64,000 nt of DNA from Streptomyces fumanus (GCF_014655295.1 NZ_BNBI01000023.1:27453-91452), one strand, 5' to 3'; positions 24,582-32,682 are shown, counted from the first letter of the stretch. Numbers and translations are program-made. Notes: generated by a model from the letters alone, not told the origin.

Positions 24582-24651
24582 CGGTTCGCGACGGGAGGTG
24601 GCCTCGTCTCCGCGCGCCCCCGGTGAGAACCACCCGACCGGCTCCTTTCCG

Positions 24652-24666
24652 GGGGCCGGTCGTCCC
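24652..24666. promoter_or_regulatory. DosR-like palindrome before the hydrolase-like gene
   Basis: GGGGCCGGTCGTCCC matches the island motif with one mismatch, 88-102 bp upstream of the ATG at 24754. A second inverted repeat (TACGGACCGGCCGTA) follows at 24669-24683. Confidence 0.5.
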
Positions 24667-24753
24667 TGTACGGACCGGCCGTACCGCGTTGCACTGGTAT
24701 CAGCGTGGCGGAGCCGTCACGGCGCCGCCGTAGCCCGTAGGAGGTGGCGTCGT

Positions 24754-25536
24754 ATGCGCGCGAGGAACATGACCGGCGACCGGCTCACTCCGCAGGCGGA
24801 GCCCGGCGGCCATCTGGTGGGCCGGCGTCCCGCCCCGCCCGCCGGCCCCCTGGCGACCGCCGGGCCGGCTCCCCGCCTCCCGTCGCGGGGGTACGCCGTA
24901 GAGGTGCCCGCCGGGGCGCTGCGTCTGGCGGGAGCGCTGGAGGTGCCCGTCGGCGCCCGGGCCATGGCCGTGCTGACCACGGGCAGCGGCCGGCATCGGC
25001 GGGAGATGTCCGCCGCACTGCGCCGCGCGGGCCTGGGGACGCTGGTGCTGGAGCTGCTGCACCCGGCGGAGTCGGCCGTCGGCCACAACGCCTTCGACAT
25101 CGTCCTGCTGGCCCGCCGCCTGGGCGCGGCCTGCGACTGGCTGCACGGGGAGACGGGACTCCCCGTGGGCTGCGCCGCCACGGGCACGCGGGCGGCCGCC
25201 GCGCTGGAGGCGGCGGCCGGTCACGACACCGTCCGTGCCGTGGTCTGCCTCAGCGGACGGCCGGAACTGGCACGCCCGTCCTCGCTGGACCGGGTTCCGG
25301 TTCCTGTCCTGCTCGTCACCGGTGGTCGCGGCACCCGGCTGCTCGGCCGCAACCGGCTGGCCGCCGACTGGCTGCGCTGTCCGCACCGCGTGGTCGAGAT
25401 ACCCGACGCAGCGGACCCGGTCTTCTCGGGCGACGCCGCGTGCCGCGTCCTCGCACTGGCGACCGGCTGGCTCACCGGTCACCTGGGCGGCGGCACCACG
25501 GCTCCCGCGCCACCGGCTCCTCGGACATGGACGTGA
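24754..25536 (+). CDS. Alpha/beta-hydrolase-like protein lacking the nucleophile Ser
   Basis: The ATG follows TAGGAGGTGGCGTCGT. The 260-residue protein has an N-terminal extension, then VPAGALRLAGALEVPVGARA, GLGTLVLELLHPAESAVGHN, IVLLARRLGAACDWLHGETG, LPVGCAATGTRAAAALEAAA and VPVPVLLVTGGRGTRLLGRN. This is the order of a dienelactone-hydrolase-like domain found in actinobacterial dormancy clusters, often fused to phosphoribosyltransferase. The usual nucleophile elbow 'VGYFGASTGAAAAL' is replaced by VGCAATGTRAAAAL, where the Ser aligns with Gly. The catalytic Asp region (TGGRGTRLLG) is also altered. It is likely non-catalytic, perhaps a binding protein. It is convergent with the USP at 25760. 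Confidence 0.7.
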   Translation: MRARNMTGDRLTPQAEPGGHLVGRRPAPPAGPLATAGPAPRLPSRGYAVEVPAGALRLAGALEVPVGARAMAVLTTGSGRHRREMSAALRRAGLGTLVLELLHPAESAVGHNAFDIVLLARRLGAACDWLHGETGLPVGCAATGTRAAAALEAAAGHDTVRAVVCLSGRPELARPSSLDRVPVPVLLVTGGRGTRLLGRNRLAADWLRCPHRVVEIPDAADPVFSGDAACRVLALATGWLTGHLGGGTTAPAPPAPRTWT

Positions 25537-25759
25537 CCGTGTCCCCGGTGGCCGAGCCCGCCGGTCACCGGGGACACCGGCCTACCGGGCTCCGGTGCGC
25601 GGTCCGGCCCGGGGAACGCGCACGCCCTGCGGAACCACCCCGCCGCCGGTGAACACCGGTGGGCACGGCACGTCGTCTTCACGGCACCCGGGCCGCCGCG
25701 CCGGTGCACGGAGGTCCGGTCACCCGCTCCGCGCCGTCCGGCGGCGGGCGGGCGCACGG

Positions 25760-26623
25760 TCACACCGTGTCGGGCACGACCGCGACCGGGCAGGCGGCGT
25801 GGTGCAGAACCGTGTGACCGACCCGTCCGAGACGGTGCCCGAACTGACCGGGGCGGCGCCGGCCGACGATCAGGAGGTCCGCCTCGTGCGAGGCGGCAAG
25901 CAGTACCCGGCGGGCGGAGCCCTCGGCCGTGTGCCGGCGCAGGTCCACGCCGGCCGGGGCGTCGGCGAGCGCGGCCTCCAGGTGCTTGACCGCCCGTTCC
26001 TCGTACAGGCGCTCGGGCGTGCCCGTGAGCAGCGGGTGGTCGACCGTGTCGTGGGTGGGGCACCGCCACGCCCGTACCGCGTCCAGGGCGGCCCCGCGCC
26101 GCAGCGCCTCCTCGTAGGCGAAGCGGACCGCCGTCGTCGGCGTGTCGGCCGCGCCGACGACGATCCGGCCGTGCCGGCCTCCGGCAGCGCGGTGGTCGTG
26201 CCGGCCGCTGATCACGACGACCGGGCAGTCCGCCTCGGTGGCCACGGTCAGGCTGACCGAGCCGAGCAGCAGGCCGGTGAGTTCGCCGCGCCCGCAGGTG
26301 CCGACGATCACCATCGAGGCGTTGCGGGCCTCGCGCAGCAGGACGTACTCCGGTTCCTCGGCCACCGCTTCGGTGGTGACGGAGAGGTCCGTGTGGTGGT
26401 GGCGGGCGTGGCGGGCCGCGGCGGTGAGGATGTCCGCGGGGGTCACGCGCTCGGACGGCTCGCCGAGTTCCCGGGCGAGGGCGGTGCCCTCGTAGCGTTC
26501 CCAGAGGTAGGCGTGGACGATCCGGAGGGGAACTCCGTGCAGGGCGGCCTCGTCGGCCGCCCAGTCGACGGCCCGCAGGCTCGCTTCGGAGCCGTCGACG
26601 CCGACGACCAGGGGCAGGTACAC
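25760..26623 (-). CDS. Universal stress protein, tandem UspA domains (3 of 6)
   Basis: The GTG at 26623 lies 5 bp after the alcohol dehydrogenase stop, so the two are co-translated. The 287-residue protein begins MYLPLVVGVDGSEASLRAVD. Domain 1 has MVIVGTCGRGELTGLLLGSV with the ATP-binding pattern, then CPVVVISGRHDHRA. Domain 2 starts RIVVGAADTPTTAVRFAYEE and ends LLIVGRRRPGQFGHRLGRVG, then CPVAVVPDTV. Between them lies a His-rich stretch (ARHARHHHTDLSV). It differs from the other five in a shorter linker without the RAGEQAADEHL signature. It is the third gene of the USP-ADH-USP operon. Confidence 0.9.
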   Translation of the reverse strand: MYLPLVVGVDGSEASLRAVDWAADEAALHGVPLRIVHAYLWERYEGTALARELGEPSERVTPADILTAAARHARHHHTDLSVTTEAVAEEPEYVLLREARNASMVIVGTCGRGELTGLLLGSVSLTVATEADCPVVVISGRHDHRAAGGRHGRIVVGAADTPTTAVRFAYEEALRRGAALDAVRAWRCPTHDTVDHPLLTGTPERLYEERAVKHLEAALADAPAGVDLRRHTAEGSARRVLLAASHEADLLIVGRRRPGQFGHRLGRVGHTVLHHAACPVAVVPDTV

Positions 26624-26628
26624 CGTTC

Positions 26629-27651
26629 TCAGCCTCCCGCGCCGAGGTCGAACACGATGCGGGCCTTGACGTGACCGCGCAGCACCTCGTCGACGGCCTC
26701 GTTGACGGCGGCGAGCGGGCGGGTCTCCCGGATGACCCGCGTGCGGCCCGCGGCGTGCAGTTGGAAGACCTCGGCGAGGTCCTGCCGGGTGCCGACGATC
26801 GAACCGATCACAGAGGTCCCGTTGAGGACGGTGTCGAAGATCGGGACCTGGAGGGTGCCGTGCGCCGGCAAGGCCACCATGACGAGCTTTCCGCCGCGCC
26901 GCAGGCCGGAGTTGACGGCCGCGAAGGCGGCCGGGTTCACCGCGAGGGCGAGGGCCGCATGGGCGCCGCCGTGGCGCTTCAGCTCGGCGCCGACATCCTG
27001 GGTGCGGGCGTCGATGAGCAGGTCCGCGCCGAGTTCCCGGGCGAGTTCCAGCTTGTCGTCGGTGACGTCGATGGCCGCGACGGTGGCGCCGGCGATCTTC
27101 GCGTACTGCACGGCCAGGTGCCCGAGCCCTCCGACGCCCGAGACGGCGACGAACTGGGCGGGCCGCACGTCCGCGACCTTGAGGGCCTTGTACGTGGTGA
27201 CGCCCGCGCAGGTCAGCGGAGCGGCGTCGAGGGCGCTGACGCCCTCGGGCACCAACTGGGCGAAGTCGGCGGCGGCGAGCATCTTCTCGGCGTAGCCGCC
27301 GTCGCAGCCGTAGCCGGTGTTGACCTGGCTCTCGCAGAGGGTCTCCCAGCCGGACAGGCAGTGCTCGCACCGCCCGCACGCCTGGCCGAGCCACGGCACG
27401 GCGACGCGCTGTCCGACGGTGAGGTGGGTGACGCCGTCGCCGAGCTTCTCGACGAGGCCGACGCCCTCGTGGCCGGGAACGAACGGCGGGGTGGGCTTGA
27501 CCGGCCAGTCGCCGTGCGCGGCGTGGATGTCGGTGTGGCACAGCCCGGACGCCTCGACGCGTACGCGGATCTGGCCAGGGCCGGGCTCGGGATCGGGGCG
27601 GTCCTCGATGACCAGCGGAGCGCCGAACTCCCGGACGACGGCTGCCTTCAT
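26629..27651 (-). CDS. adhP: Zinc-dependent alcohol dehydrogenase, AdhP/AdhT type
   Basis: The 340-residue protein carries catalytic zinc ligands in ASGLCHTDIHAAHGDW and PGHEGVGLVEKLGDGV, the structural zinc cysteines in QACGRCEHCLSGWETLC, and a Rossmann loop in VAVSGVGGLGHLAVQYAKIA. The acid after the fold (AAIDVTDDKLELA) suggests NAD. It interconverts primary alcohols such as ethanol and aldehydes. It lies between two USP genes in one operon (31 bp after the upstream USP, 5 bp before the downstream one). This USP-ADH arrangement resembles SCO0198-SCO0200 of S. coelicolor (from memory). Beside AdhE it gives a second route to NADH re-oxidation. Confidence 0.92.
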   Translation of the reverse strand: MKAAVVREFGAPLVIEDRPDPEPGPGQIRVRVEASGLCHTDIHAAHGDWPVKPTPPFVPGHEGVGLVEKLGDGVTHLTVGQRVAVPWLGQACGRCEHCLSGWETLCESQVNTGYGCDGGYAEKMLAAADFAQLVPEGVSALDAAPLTCAGVTTYKALKVADVRPAQFVAVSGVGGLGHLAVQYAKIAGATVAAIDVTDDKLELARELGADLLIDARTQDVGAELKRHGGAHAALALAVNPAAFAAVNSGLRRGGKLVMVALPAHGTLQVPIFDTVLNGTSVIGSIVGTRQDLAEVFQLHAAGRTRVIRETRPLAAVNEAVDEVLRGHVKARIVFDLGAGG

Positions 27652-27682
27652 GATGTTCTCTCTTCCTGCGGGCCGGTCGTCG

Positions 27683-28588
27683 TCAGTCGTGCGCGACGAC
27701 GGCGACGGGGGCGGTGGCGTGGTGCATGACCGCGTGGGCGACGGAACCGATGTGCACGCCGAACGGACTGCGGCGCACCCGCCGGCCGATGACGACGAGC
27801 GAGGCGTCGTGGGACGCGTCGACGAGGTGGCCCGCGGGGCTGCCGAGCCGGGAAACCTCCTTGACCTCGACGTCCGGGTACTTCTCCCGCCAGGGCAGCA
27901 GCGTCTCGGTCAGCGCCGCCGTCTGCTCGCGGGTGATGTCCTCGCGGGGGTCGACGCCGGCGGCCAGGCTGTAGACGTAGTACGGCGGCAGGTTCCAGCC
28001 GCGCAGGACGGTCAGCGGGGCCTCGCGGCGCCGCGCCTCCTCGAAGGCGAAGGCGAGCACGGTCCCGTCGGGGCTGTCGGTGTCCAGTCCGAGGACCACG
28101 GGGCGGAAGCCGGTGGCGGTGGAAGGGATGCCGGCGGGGTCCTTGAGGTGTTCGTCGGCGGCCTGTTCGCCCGCTCGCACCAAGACGACGGGGGTCTCGG
28201 TGCGGGCGATCACCGACTGTCCGACGGAGCCGACGAGGAAGCCGCCGAGTCCGCCCAGGGCGCGGGAGCCGAGCACCAGCAGACCGGCGTCGCGGGCGGC
28301 TTCCACGAGCACGTCGGCCGGGGCGCCGGACCGCTGCTCGGTGGTGACGCGGAGTCCGGGGTGGCGCAGCCGCAGTCCTTCCGCGGCCTCCCGGGGGATC
28401 CGCTCGGTCCAGTGCGCGTGGGTCTCCGGGCCGAGGAGCGGGGCCTGCGCCATCGGTTCCGGCACCGGCTGCCACACGTGCAGCAGCACCATCGGCAGGT
28501 CCCGCAGCACCGCTTCGCGGGCGGCCCACTCGGCAGCCGCCCGGCTCTCGGTGGAGCCGTCCAGTCCTACGATGATCGTGTCGGGCAT
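27683..28588 (-). CDS. Universal stress protein, tandem UspA domains (4 of 6)
   Basis: The ATG at 28588 follows AGGAGGTGGGCTTG. The 301-residue protein begins MPDTIIVGLDGSTESRAAAE. Domain 1 ends LLVLGSRALGGLGGFLVGSV and CPVVLVRAGEQAADEHL-like sequence (TPVVLVRAGEQAADEHLKDP). Domain 2 starts PVVLGLDTDSPDGTVLAFAF, has WNLPPYYVYSLAAGV and ends LVVIGRRVRRSPFGVHIGSV followed by APVAVVAHD. It leads the USP-ADH-USP operon and has two tandem palindromes 65 and 85 bp upstream. Its nearest paralogue here appears to be the USP at 35945, sharing the GWxLPPYYY block. Confidence 0.93.
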   Translation of the reverse strand: MPDTIIVGLDGSTESRAAAEWAAREAVLRDLPMVLLHVWQPVPEPMAQAPLLGPETHAHWTERIPREAAEGLRLRHPGLRVTTEQRSGAPADVLVEAARDAGLLVLGSRALGGLGGFLVGSVGQSVIARTETPVVLVRAGEQAADEHLKDPAGIPSTATGFRPVVLGLDTDSPDGTVLAFAFEEARRREAPLTVLRGWNLPPYYVYSLAAGVDPREDITREQTAALTETLLPWREKYPDVEVKEVSRLGSPAGHLVDASHDASLVVIGRRVRRSPFGVHIGSVAHAVMHHATAPVAVVAHD

Positions 28589-28652
28589 CAAGCCCACCTC
28601 CTGTGGCGTTCGTTGCGCTTCCAGCGTCTCTTCCGGCCCTCGCGGCCGGACA

Positions 28653-28687
28653 GGGGCCGTTGGTCCCGGGGAGGGACCGACGGACCC
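28653..28687. promoter_or_regulatory. Two tandem DosR-like palindromes before the USP-ADH-USP operon
   Basis: Box 1, GGGGCCGTTGGTCCC, is at 28653-28667, and box 2, GGGACCGACGGACCC, at 28673-28687. Their starts are 20 bp apart, two helical turns, so both would face the same side of the DNA. They lie 65-99 bp upstream of the USP start. Tandem boxes with this phasing are typical of strong DosR promoters. Confidence 0.65.
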
Positions 28688-28734
28688 CGTCGGGCGGGCT
28701 GGCGGGGTCCGCCGACCGACCCCACCAGCCCTGT

Positions 28735-29364
28735 TCAGCGCAGCCACCCGTGGTCGCGGACGAGGGGCAGGCGGGCCCACAGGCGGCCGAGACCCAGCGC
28801 GTCACCGGCCGACATCACGGCCAGCGCGATCAGCACCACGGCGTAGACGAGGTGGTAGTCGGCGAACGGGTTCGTCGACATGCTCGCCGACCCGTCCGAC
28901 AGATGCTTGGCCGGCGGCCACTCCGCGACCCACATCAACGCCATCATCACCGTCCCCGCCGCAGCCGCCAGTCGCAGCGCCACCCCAGCGGTCAGGGCCA
29001 GCCCGATCCCCAGCAGACCCAGCATGAACAGCCAGTCCGCCCAGGCGTCTCCCGCCCACGAATGGAACGTCGACTCCATCGGACCCACCGCCACGTTCCC
29101 CAGGAACCCCTCGGTGGGCGAGCCCCCGTCGACCCAGCCCTTGCCGGACTGCGTCGCGTAACCGAAACCGAACGTCTTGTCCAGGAACGCCCACAGGAAG
29201 ACGAACCCCATCAGCACCCGGGCAGAGGCCAGGACATACGCCCGCGCGGTGAGCGCCCCGGCCCCCGCCGACACGGCCGGCTCAGGCCCGGAAGCCGCGT
29301 GATGCCTGCGCAAGGACGGCAGGTGAAACCCTCCACTGCGATGAGTGGGCTGATGCACGGCCAT
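28735..29364 (-). CDS. DoxX-family membrane protein
   Basis: The ATG at 29364 follows GGAGGGATCATCATC. The 209-residue protein has a polar N-terminus, then about four membrane helices: AYVLASARVLMGFVFLWAFL, WLFMLGLLGIGLALTAGVAL, LRLAAAAGTVMMALMWVAEW and YHLVYAVVLIALAVMSAG. The LGxxLMGFVFLWAFLDKTFG entry and long loop with GKGWVDGGSPTEGFL are typical of the DoxX-like subfamily. DoxX/DoxD proteins are linked to quinone-dependent oxidoreductases. A role in membrane electron flow under low oxygen fits, but is not shown. It is divergent from the Acg-type nitroreductase. Confidence 0.8.
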   Translation of the reverse strand: MAVHQPTHRSGGFHLPSLRRHHAASGPEPAVSAGAGALTARAYVLASARVLMGFVFLWAFLDKTFGFGYATQSGKGWVDGGSPTEGFLGNVAVGPMESTFHSWAGDAWADWLFMLGLLGIGLALTAGVALRLAAAAGTVMMALMWVAEWPPAKHLSDGSASMSTNPFADYHLVYAVVLIALAVMSAGDALGLGRLWARLPLVRDHGWLR

Positions 29365-29440
29365 GATGATGATCCCTCCGGGAAAGGTCCGGTCGGTGCC
29401 TGACACCACTCACTCTTCCGGCCGGCGCCGGTCCCTGCCC

Positions 29441-29455
29441 GGTGCCGATGGTCCG
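29441..29455. promoter_or_regulatory. DosR-like palindrome before the DoxX gene
   Basis: GGTGCCGATGGTCCG matches the island motif with two mismatches, 77-91 bp upstream of the DoxX ATG. Confidence 0.4.
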
Positions 29456-29485
29456 CACTGCGCGGCTCAACAGCCCCATCGGGCA

Positions 29486-29500
29486 GGGACGTTCGGCCAC
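29486..29500. promoter_or_regulatory. DosR-like palindrome in the acg/doxX divergent region
   Basis: GGGACGTTCGGCCAC keeps GGGAC and GGCC halves with two mismatches, 135 bp upstream of the nitroreductase start. A further GGGCCGAACGGGGCC lies at 29514-29528. Confidence 0.4.
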
Positions 29501-29634
29501 CGCCGGAACGGGAGGGCCGAACGGGGCCGCGCCGGGCCCGAACAGCCCCTCGCGGCCGCGCGGGCGCGGGCCGAGGCTGGGAAGGGCCATCCACCAGCTC
29601 TGCCGGTCCCGGGCAGAGGCGGGAAGGAGTCCCG

Positions 29635-30618
29635 ATGAGCGCCACGTCACTCGATGCCCCGGTCCTGGAACGACTGGTGGCGGCAGCCGCGGCCGCGCCG
29701 TCCCTGCACAACACGCAGCCCTGGCGGTTCGGCCTCGATCCGGGCACCCGCACCGTGCGGATCGACGCCGCCGCGGACCGGATACTGCGCCACACCGATC
29801 CGGTGGGACGCGCCGTGCACCTCTCCGTGGGCTGCGCCGTCCTCAACCTGCGGGTCGCGGCGGCCCATTTCGGCTGGCAGCCGGTGACCCGCCTGCTGCC
29901 CTGCCCGGACCGGCCCGCGCTGCTCGCCCAGGTCCGCCTCGCCGACACGACGCGCGGCGCACCGGCGGACGGTCTGTTCGAGGCCGTGTGGCGCAGGCAC
30001 AGCAGTCGTTTCCCCTTCTCCGGGCGCCCGCTGCCCGCGGACCTGCTCGCGGAGCTGACCGAGGCGGCCCACATGGAGGGCGCGGTCCTTCGCTTCCCGG
30101 GGCCGAAGGGAACCGATCGGCTGCTGCGTGCCACGTGGGAGGCGGAGAGCCGCAACCGGGCGGACGCCGACCGCGCCGCCGAGAGCCGCCGTCTGGTGAG
30201 CGGTCCGCGTCCCCCGTCGCTGGGACTTCCACCGGCGGCCCTGGGGCAGCAGGACGCACGGGACCGGATGCCGATGCGGGACTTCGGTGCCCACCGGCAC
30301 CCGGACGTGCTGCCCGCCGGAACCTTCGAACCGCACCCGACCCTCGCGCTGCTGTCCACGGCGCACGACCGGCGGGCGGACTGGCTGCGGGCCGGGCAGG
30401 CCCTGGAACGCGTGTTGCTGCTGGCCACCCGACGCGGGGTACGGGCGTCCCTCCTGCACCAGGCCATGGAGTGGCCCGATCTGCGCGGACGCCTCCACGG
30501 CCGCTCGGTCGACGGCCGGCGTGAGCACGCGCAGATGGTGATCCGGCTCGGGTACGGCCCCGAAGGGCCCGCGTCACCGCGCCGCCCGGTCGAGGAGGTC
30601 GTGGAGGGCCACGGGTGA
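29635..30618 (+). CDS. Acg-family nitroreductase-like protein
   Basis: The 327-residue protein starts MSATSLDAPVLERLVAAAAA and carries the FMN-binding N-terminal motif APSLHNTQPWRFGLDP. Further blocks are VHLSVGCAVLNLRVAAAHFG, AVWRRHSSRFPFSGRPLP, ALLSTAHDRRADWLRAGQAL and GVRASLLHQAMEWPDLRGRL. These match Acg (Rv2032)-type proteins, tandem degenerate nitroreductase folds that in M. tuberculosis bind FMN, cover the pocket with a lid and lack normal activity. Rv2032 and Rv3131 are core DosR-regulon genes. The gene has a good ribosome site (GGAAGGAGTCCC) and is divergent from the DoxX gene. Function may be flavin storage or sequestration. Confidence 0.85.
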   Translation: MSATSLDAPVLERLVAAAAAAPSLHNTQPWRFGLDPGTRTVRIDAAADRILRHTDPVGRAVHLSVGCAVLNLRVAAAHFGWQPVTRLLPCPDRPALLAQVRLADTTRGAPADGLFEAVWRRHSSRFPFSGRPLPADLLAELTEAAHMEGAVLRFPGPKGTDRLLRATWEAESRNRADADRAAESRRLVSGPRPPSLGLPPAALGQQDARDRMPMRDFGAHRHPDVLPAGTFEPHPTLALLSTAHDRRADWLRAGQALERVLLLATRRGVRASLLHQAMEWPDLRGRLHGRSVDGRREHAQMVIRLGYGPEGPASPRRPVEEVVEGHG

Positions 30619-30994
30619 GCCCGCGCCGCCCGGTCCGTCGGCCAGGACCAGGCGGAGCCCGTCGGGCCCCGGCCGGCACGGAACCGGCCAGGGCCCCACG
30701 GATGCCCGGCGCTCGACCGGCGCCCCGGCCGGCGTCCGACGCCCGGCGCCCGGCGGCGCCTCCGGGGCCCGGCAGCGCGTCCGGTGCTCCAGGGGTGCTC
30801 TGCGCTCGGCAGGCGTCCGGCGCTCCGACGGGCGCCCGGGGACAACGCGCCCAGTACTCGGCTGGCGCCCGGGGAGCTCGGCAGCGCGTCGGCGCAGCGC
30901 TCGGCCGGGGCCCTGCGGCGCGCGTCCGGCGGGTGCCGGTCAGATCGCGTCGGCGCGTCCGTGTTCCTTCGCGCCCTACAGGTCGGCACCCTGC
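30619..30994. other. No recognisable gene
   Basis: Downstream of the nitroreductase; extremely GC-rich, with long open frames in several phases but no family motif. It may hold the decayed 3' end of the OsmC-like gene that reads in from the right. Confidence 0.4.
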
Positions 30995-31378
30995 GGACGC
31001 GCGCCGGGCGCGCACCTGGACCTCGGGAGGCCGGGCCAGTGCGTTGCCCACCGTGCAGTGCGAGACCACCGCACGCAAGGCGGTCAGCCGCTCTGCGGGC
31101 AGGGACGGGGCGTCTACGGTCACCGACAGGGCGGCGACCCGCGCGGGACGGTCGTCGGCCATGCGGAACTCCGCCCGGACGGTCAGGCCGTCCCGGCCGA
31201 GGCCGTGTCGTTCCAGGTACCGGCCCGCCTAGCGCGCGGCGCAGGAAGCGACGGACGCGGCGAACAGCTCCACGGGAGTGGGGGCCGTGTCCTTGCCGCC
31301 GTCGCTACGGGGCTGGTCGGCGGTGAGGACGTGACCGCGTGCCCGGACCCCGAAGGCGTCGCCGCCGACGGGCGTCAC
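30995..31378 (-). pseudogene. OsmC-family protein with internal stop codon
   Basis: From a GTG at 31378 the frame reads MTPVGGDAFGVRARGHVLTA, DQPRSDGGKDTAPTPVELFA and ASVASCAAR. A TAG at 31229-31231 interrupts it, where family members have Tyr in 'SCAAYYAGRYLERHG'. Reading through, the frame continues AGRYLERHGLGRDGLTVRAE, SVTVDAPSLPAERLTALRAV and VSHCTVGNALARPPEVQVRA. Both redox cysteines of the OsmC fold remain (SVASCAA and SHCTVGN). OsmC-type proteins reduce organic peroxides or handle thiol stress. The C-terminus runs on without a proper stop, a second sign of decay. The GTG overlaps the stop of the small frame upstream (GTGA). Confidence 0.6.
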
Positions 31379-31554
31379 GCGGCCCGGCCGGCCGGTGCCT
31401 CCGGGACGGGCTCCACCGCGGCCGCCTGGTAGAGCAGCAGGCCGGCCAGGTGCCGGGCCTCCTCGGCCGTCAGCGAGAGCCAGGGTGCCGGGCCGTCGTG
31501 CAGGCACGGGAGGAGTCCAGGGCATGGCGTCTCGCTGCCGGGTGACTCGCCCAC
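31375..31554 (-). CDS. Small hypothetical protein coupled to the OsmC pseudogene
   Basis: A 59-residue frame from GTG 31554 reads GLLPCLHDGPAPWLSLTAEE, EARHLAGLLLYQAAAVEPVP and ends at a TGA that overlaps the OsmC-like start as GTGA. The 'PWLSLTxxEARxLAxLL' block resembles short Streptomyces proteins of the DUF6907 type (from memory), in which the conserved part is at the C-terminus; here most of the N-terminal part would be missing. It may be a truncated relic. Function is unknown. Confidence 0.35.
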   Translation of the reverse strand: MGESPGSETPCPGLLPCLHDGPAPWLSLTAEEARHLAGLLLYQAAAVEPVPEAPAGRAA

Positions 31555-31891
31555 GGGCGCGGGGCGCGCCCGGCGAGCGAGCCGCCCCCCGCCCGCCCGA
31601 GCCGGGCCGGGCCGGGCCGGCGGACCGGGACGGCCCCGGCGGTCCGTCCGGTCACCTCCCATCCGCCGCCGTCGCGGGCCGGAAGAACCCGACTGCGAGC
31701 CGATGGTCCCGTATGCGACCGGACACCCGGCGGCCGGAGGCCATCGCGCACCCGGCAGACCACCGGCCTTCGCCCACCGTCGGCACGGCAGGCGCGAGCG
31801 GCCGCGGACCCGGTGGCCGTCCCCCCTGGTGTCCGGGGACGGCTACCGGTGCGCGCGGGCCCGCGCGGCGCGGGCCGGACGGTACCGGCCC
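31555..31891. other. No recognisable gene
   Basis: Between the small OsmC-linked frame and the end of the response-regulator gene. No family-like frame and no clear terminator were seen. Confidence 0.4.
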
Positions 31892-32590
31892 TCAGTGCTC
31901 TCCGCCCCGTGCGCGGTCGCGGGCCTGGGTGGCGATCACGGCGGCCTGAATACGACGCTCCACCCCGAGCTTGGCCAGCAGGCGGGAGATGTGGTTCTTC
32001 ACCGTCTTCTCCGCGAGGTACAGCCGCTGGCCGATCTGCCGGTTGGTCAGTCCCTCCCCGATCAGTTCCAGGATCTCGCGTTCCCGGTCGGTGAGGCCCG
32101 GCAGCGCCTCCGGTTCCTCGGCCGGCTGCTGCCCGCCGCCCCGCAGCCGTGCCATCAGCCTGGCCGTGGCGCTCGCGTCGAGCAGTGACTGGCCGCGGGC
32201 GACCGTCCGCACGGCCGCGACCAGGTCCGAGCCCTGGATCTGCTTCAGGACGTAACCGGCGGCACCCGCCATGATCGAGTCCAGCAGGGCTTCCTCGTCG
32301 TCGAAGGAGGTCAGCATCAGACAGGCCAGGTCCGGCATCCTCGACCGCAGCTCGCGGCATACGCTCACCCCGTCCCCGTCTGGCAGGCGCACATCGAGCA
32401 CAGCCACGTCGGGACGCAGGGCCGGGACCCGTACCAGCGCCTGCTCCACCGTCGCCGCTTCGCCGACCACCGTGATGTCCGGTTCGTCGTCCAGCAGGTC
32501 GTGCACTCCTCGCCGTACCACCTCGTGGTCGTCCAGGAGAAAGACCTTGACCGGGCCCCCCGTGGTGCCGTCCTGCTCGCTGTCCGCCAT
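31892..32590 (-). CDS. DevR/DosR/OsdR-like response regulator (NarL/LuxR type)
   Basis: The 232-residue protein has a receiver domain (about 13-130) with the acidic pair D20/D21 (VFLLDDHEVVRRGV), phosphoacceptor D66 (VAVLDVRLPDGDG) and Lys 116 (AAGYVLKQIQG), then a LuxR helix-turn-helix (about 166-220: LTDREREILELIGEGLTNRQ; RLYLAEKTVKNHISRLLAKL). The recognition helix AEKTVKNH (K195, K198, N199) is the same as in M. tuberculosis DosR, whose equivalent residues contact the GGGAC half-sites. This predicts binding to the GGGRCC-N3-GGYCCC boxes here. The ATG is preceded by CACGAGGAGCATTCG. It lies 92 bp downstream of the PFL activase on the same strand, so it may be expressed with the pfl genes and amplify its own signal. 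The probable kinase is at 16064. Confidence 0.9.
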   Translation of the reverse strand: MADSEQDGTTGGPVKVFLLDDHEVVRRGVHDLLDDEPDITVVGEAATVEQALVRVPALRPDVAVLDVRLPDGDGVSVCRELRSRMPDLACLMLTSFDDEEALLDSIMAGAAGYVLKQIQGSDLVAAVRTVARGQSLLDASATARLMARLRGGGQQPAEEPEALPGLTDREREILELIGEGLTNRQIGQRLYLAEKTVKNHISRLLAKLGVERRIQAAVIATQARDRARGGEH

Positions 32591-32641
32591 CGAATGCTCC
32601 TCGTGCTGCCTTGGTATCTCCTGCGATCCTTCCTTCCCCCA

Positions 32642-32671
32642 GGGGCCGAGGTCCAGGGCCGGCCGGCCCTG
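32642..32671. promoter_or_regulatory. DosR-like site and 18-bp palindrome before the response regulator
   Basis: GGGGCCGAGGTCCAG (32642-32656) is a partial match to the island box, 52 bp upstream of the regulator ATG. It overlaps a perfect 18-bp palindrome, CAGGGCCGGCCGGCCCTG, at 32654-32671. Together they could give autoregulation, or attenuate read-through from the pfl genes. Confidence 0.45.
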
Positions 32672-32682
32672 TTTCCGACGCG

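Noticed and set aside
28735..29364. Thiosulfate:quinone oxidoreductase subunit (DoxD) as the firm name
   Set aside because: Only the membrane DoxX-like pattern is visible and the partner subunit is absent, so the family name alone is used.
30619..31900. GGGCC-rich words as further regulator boxes
   Set aside because: They lack the 6-3-6 symmetric layout and are not placed before a gene start; such words are expected in DNA this GC-rich.
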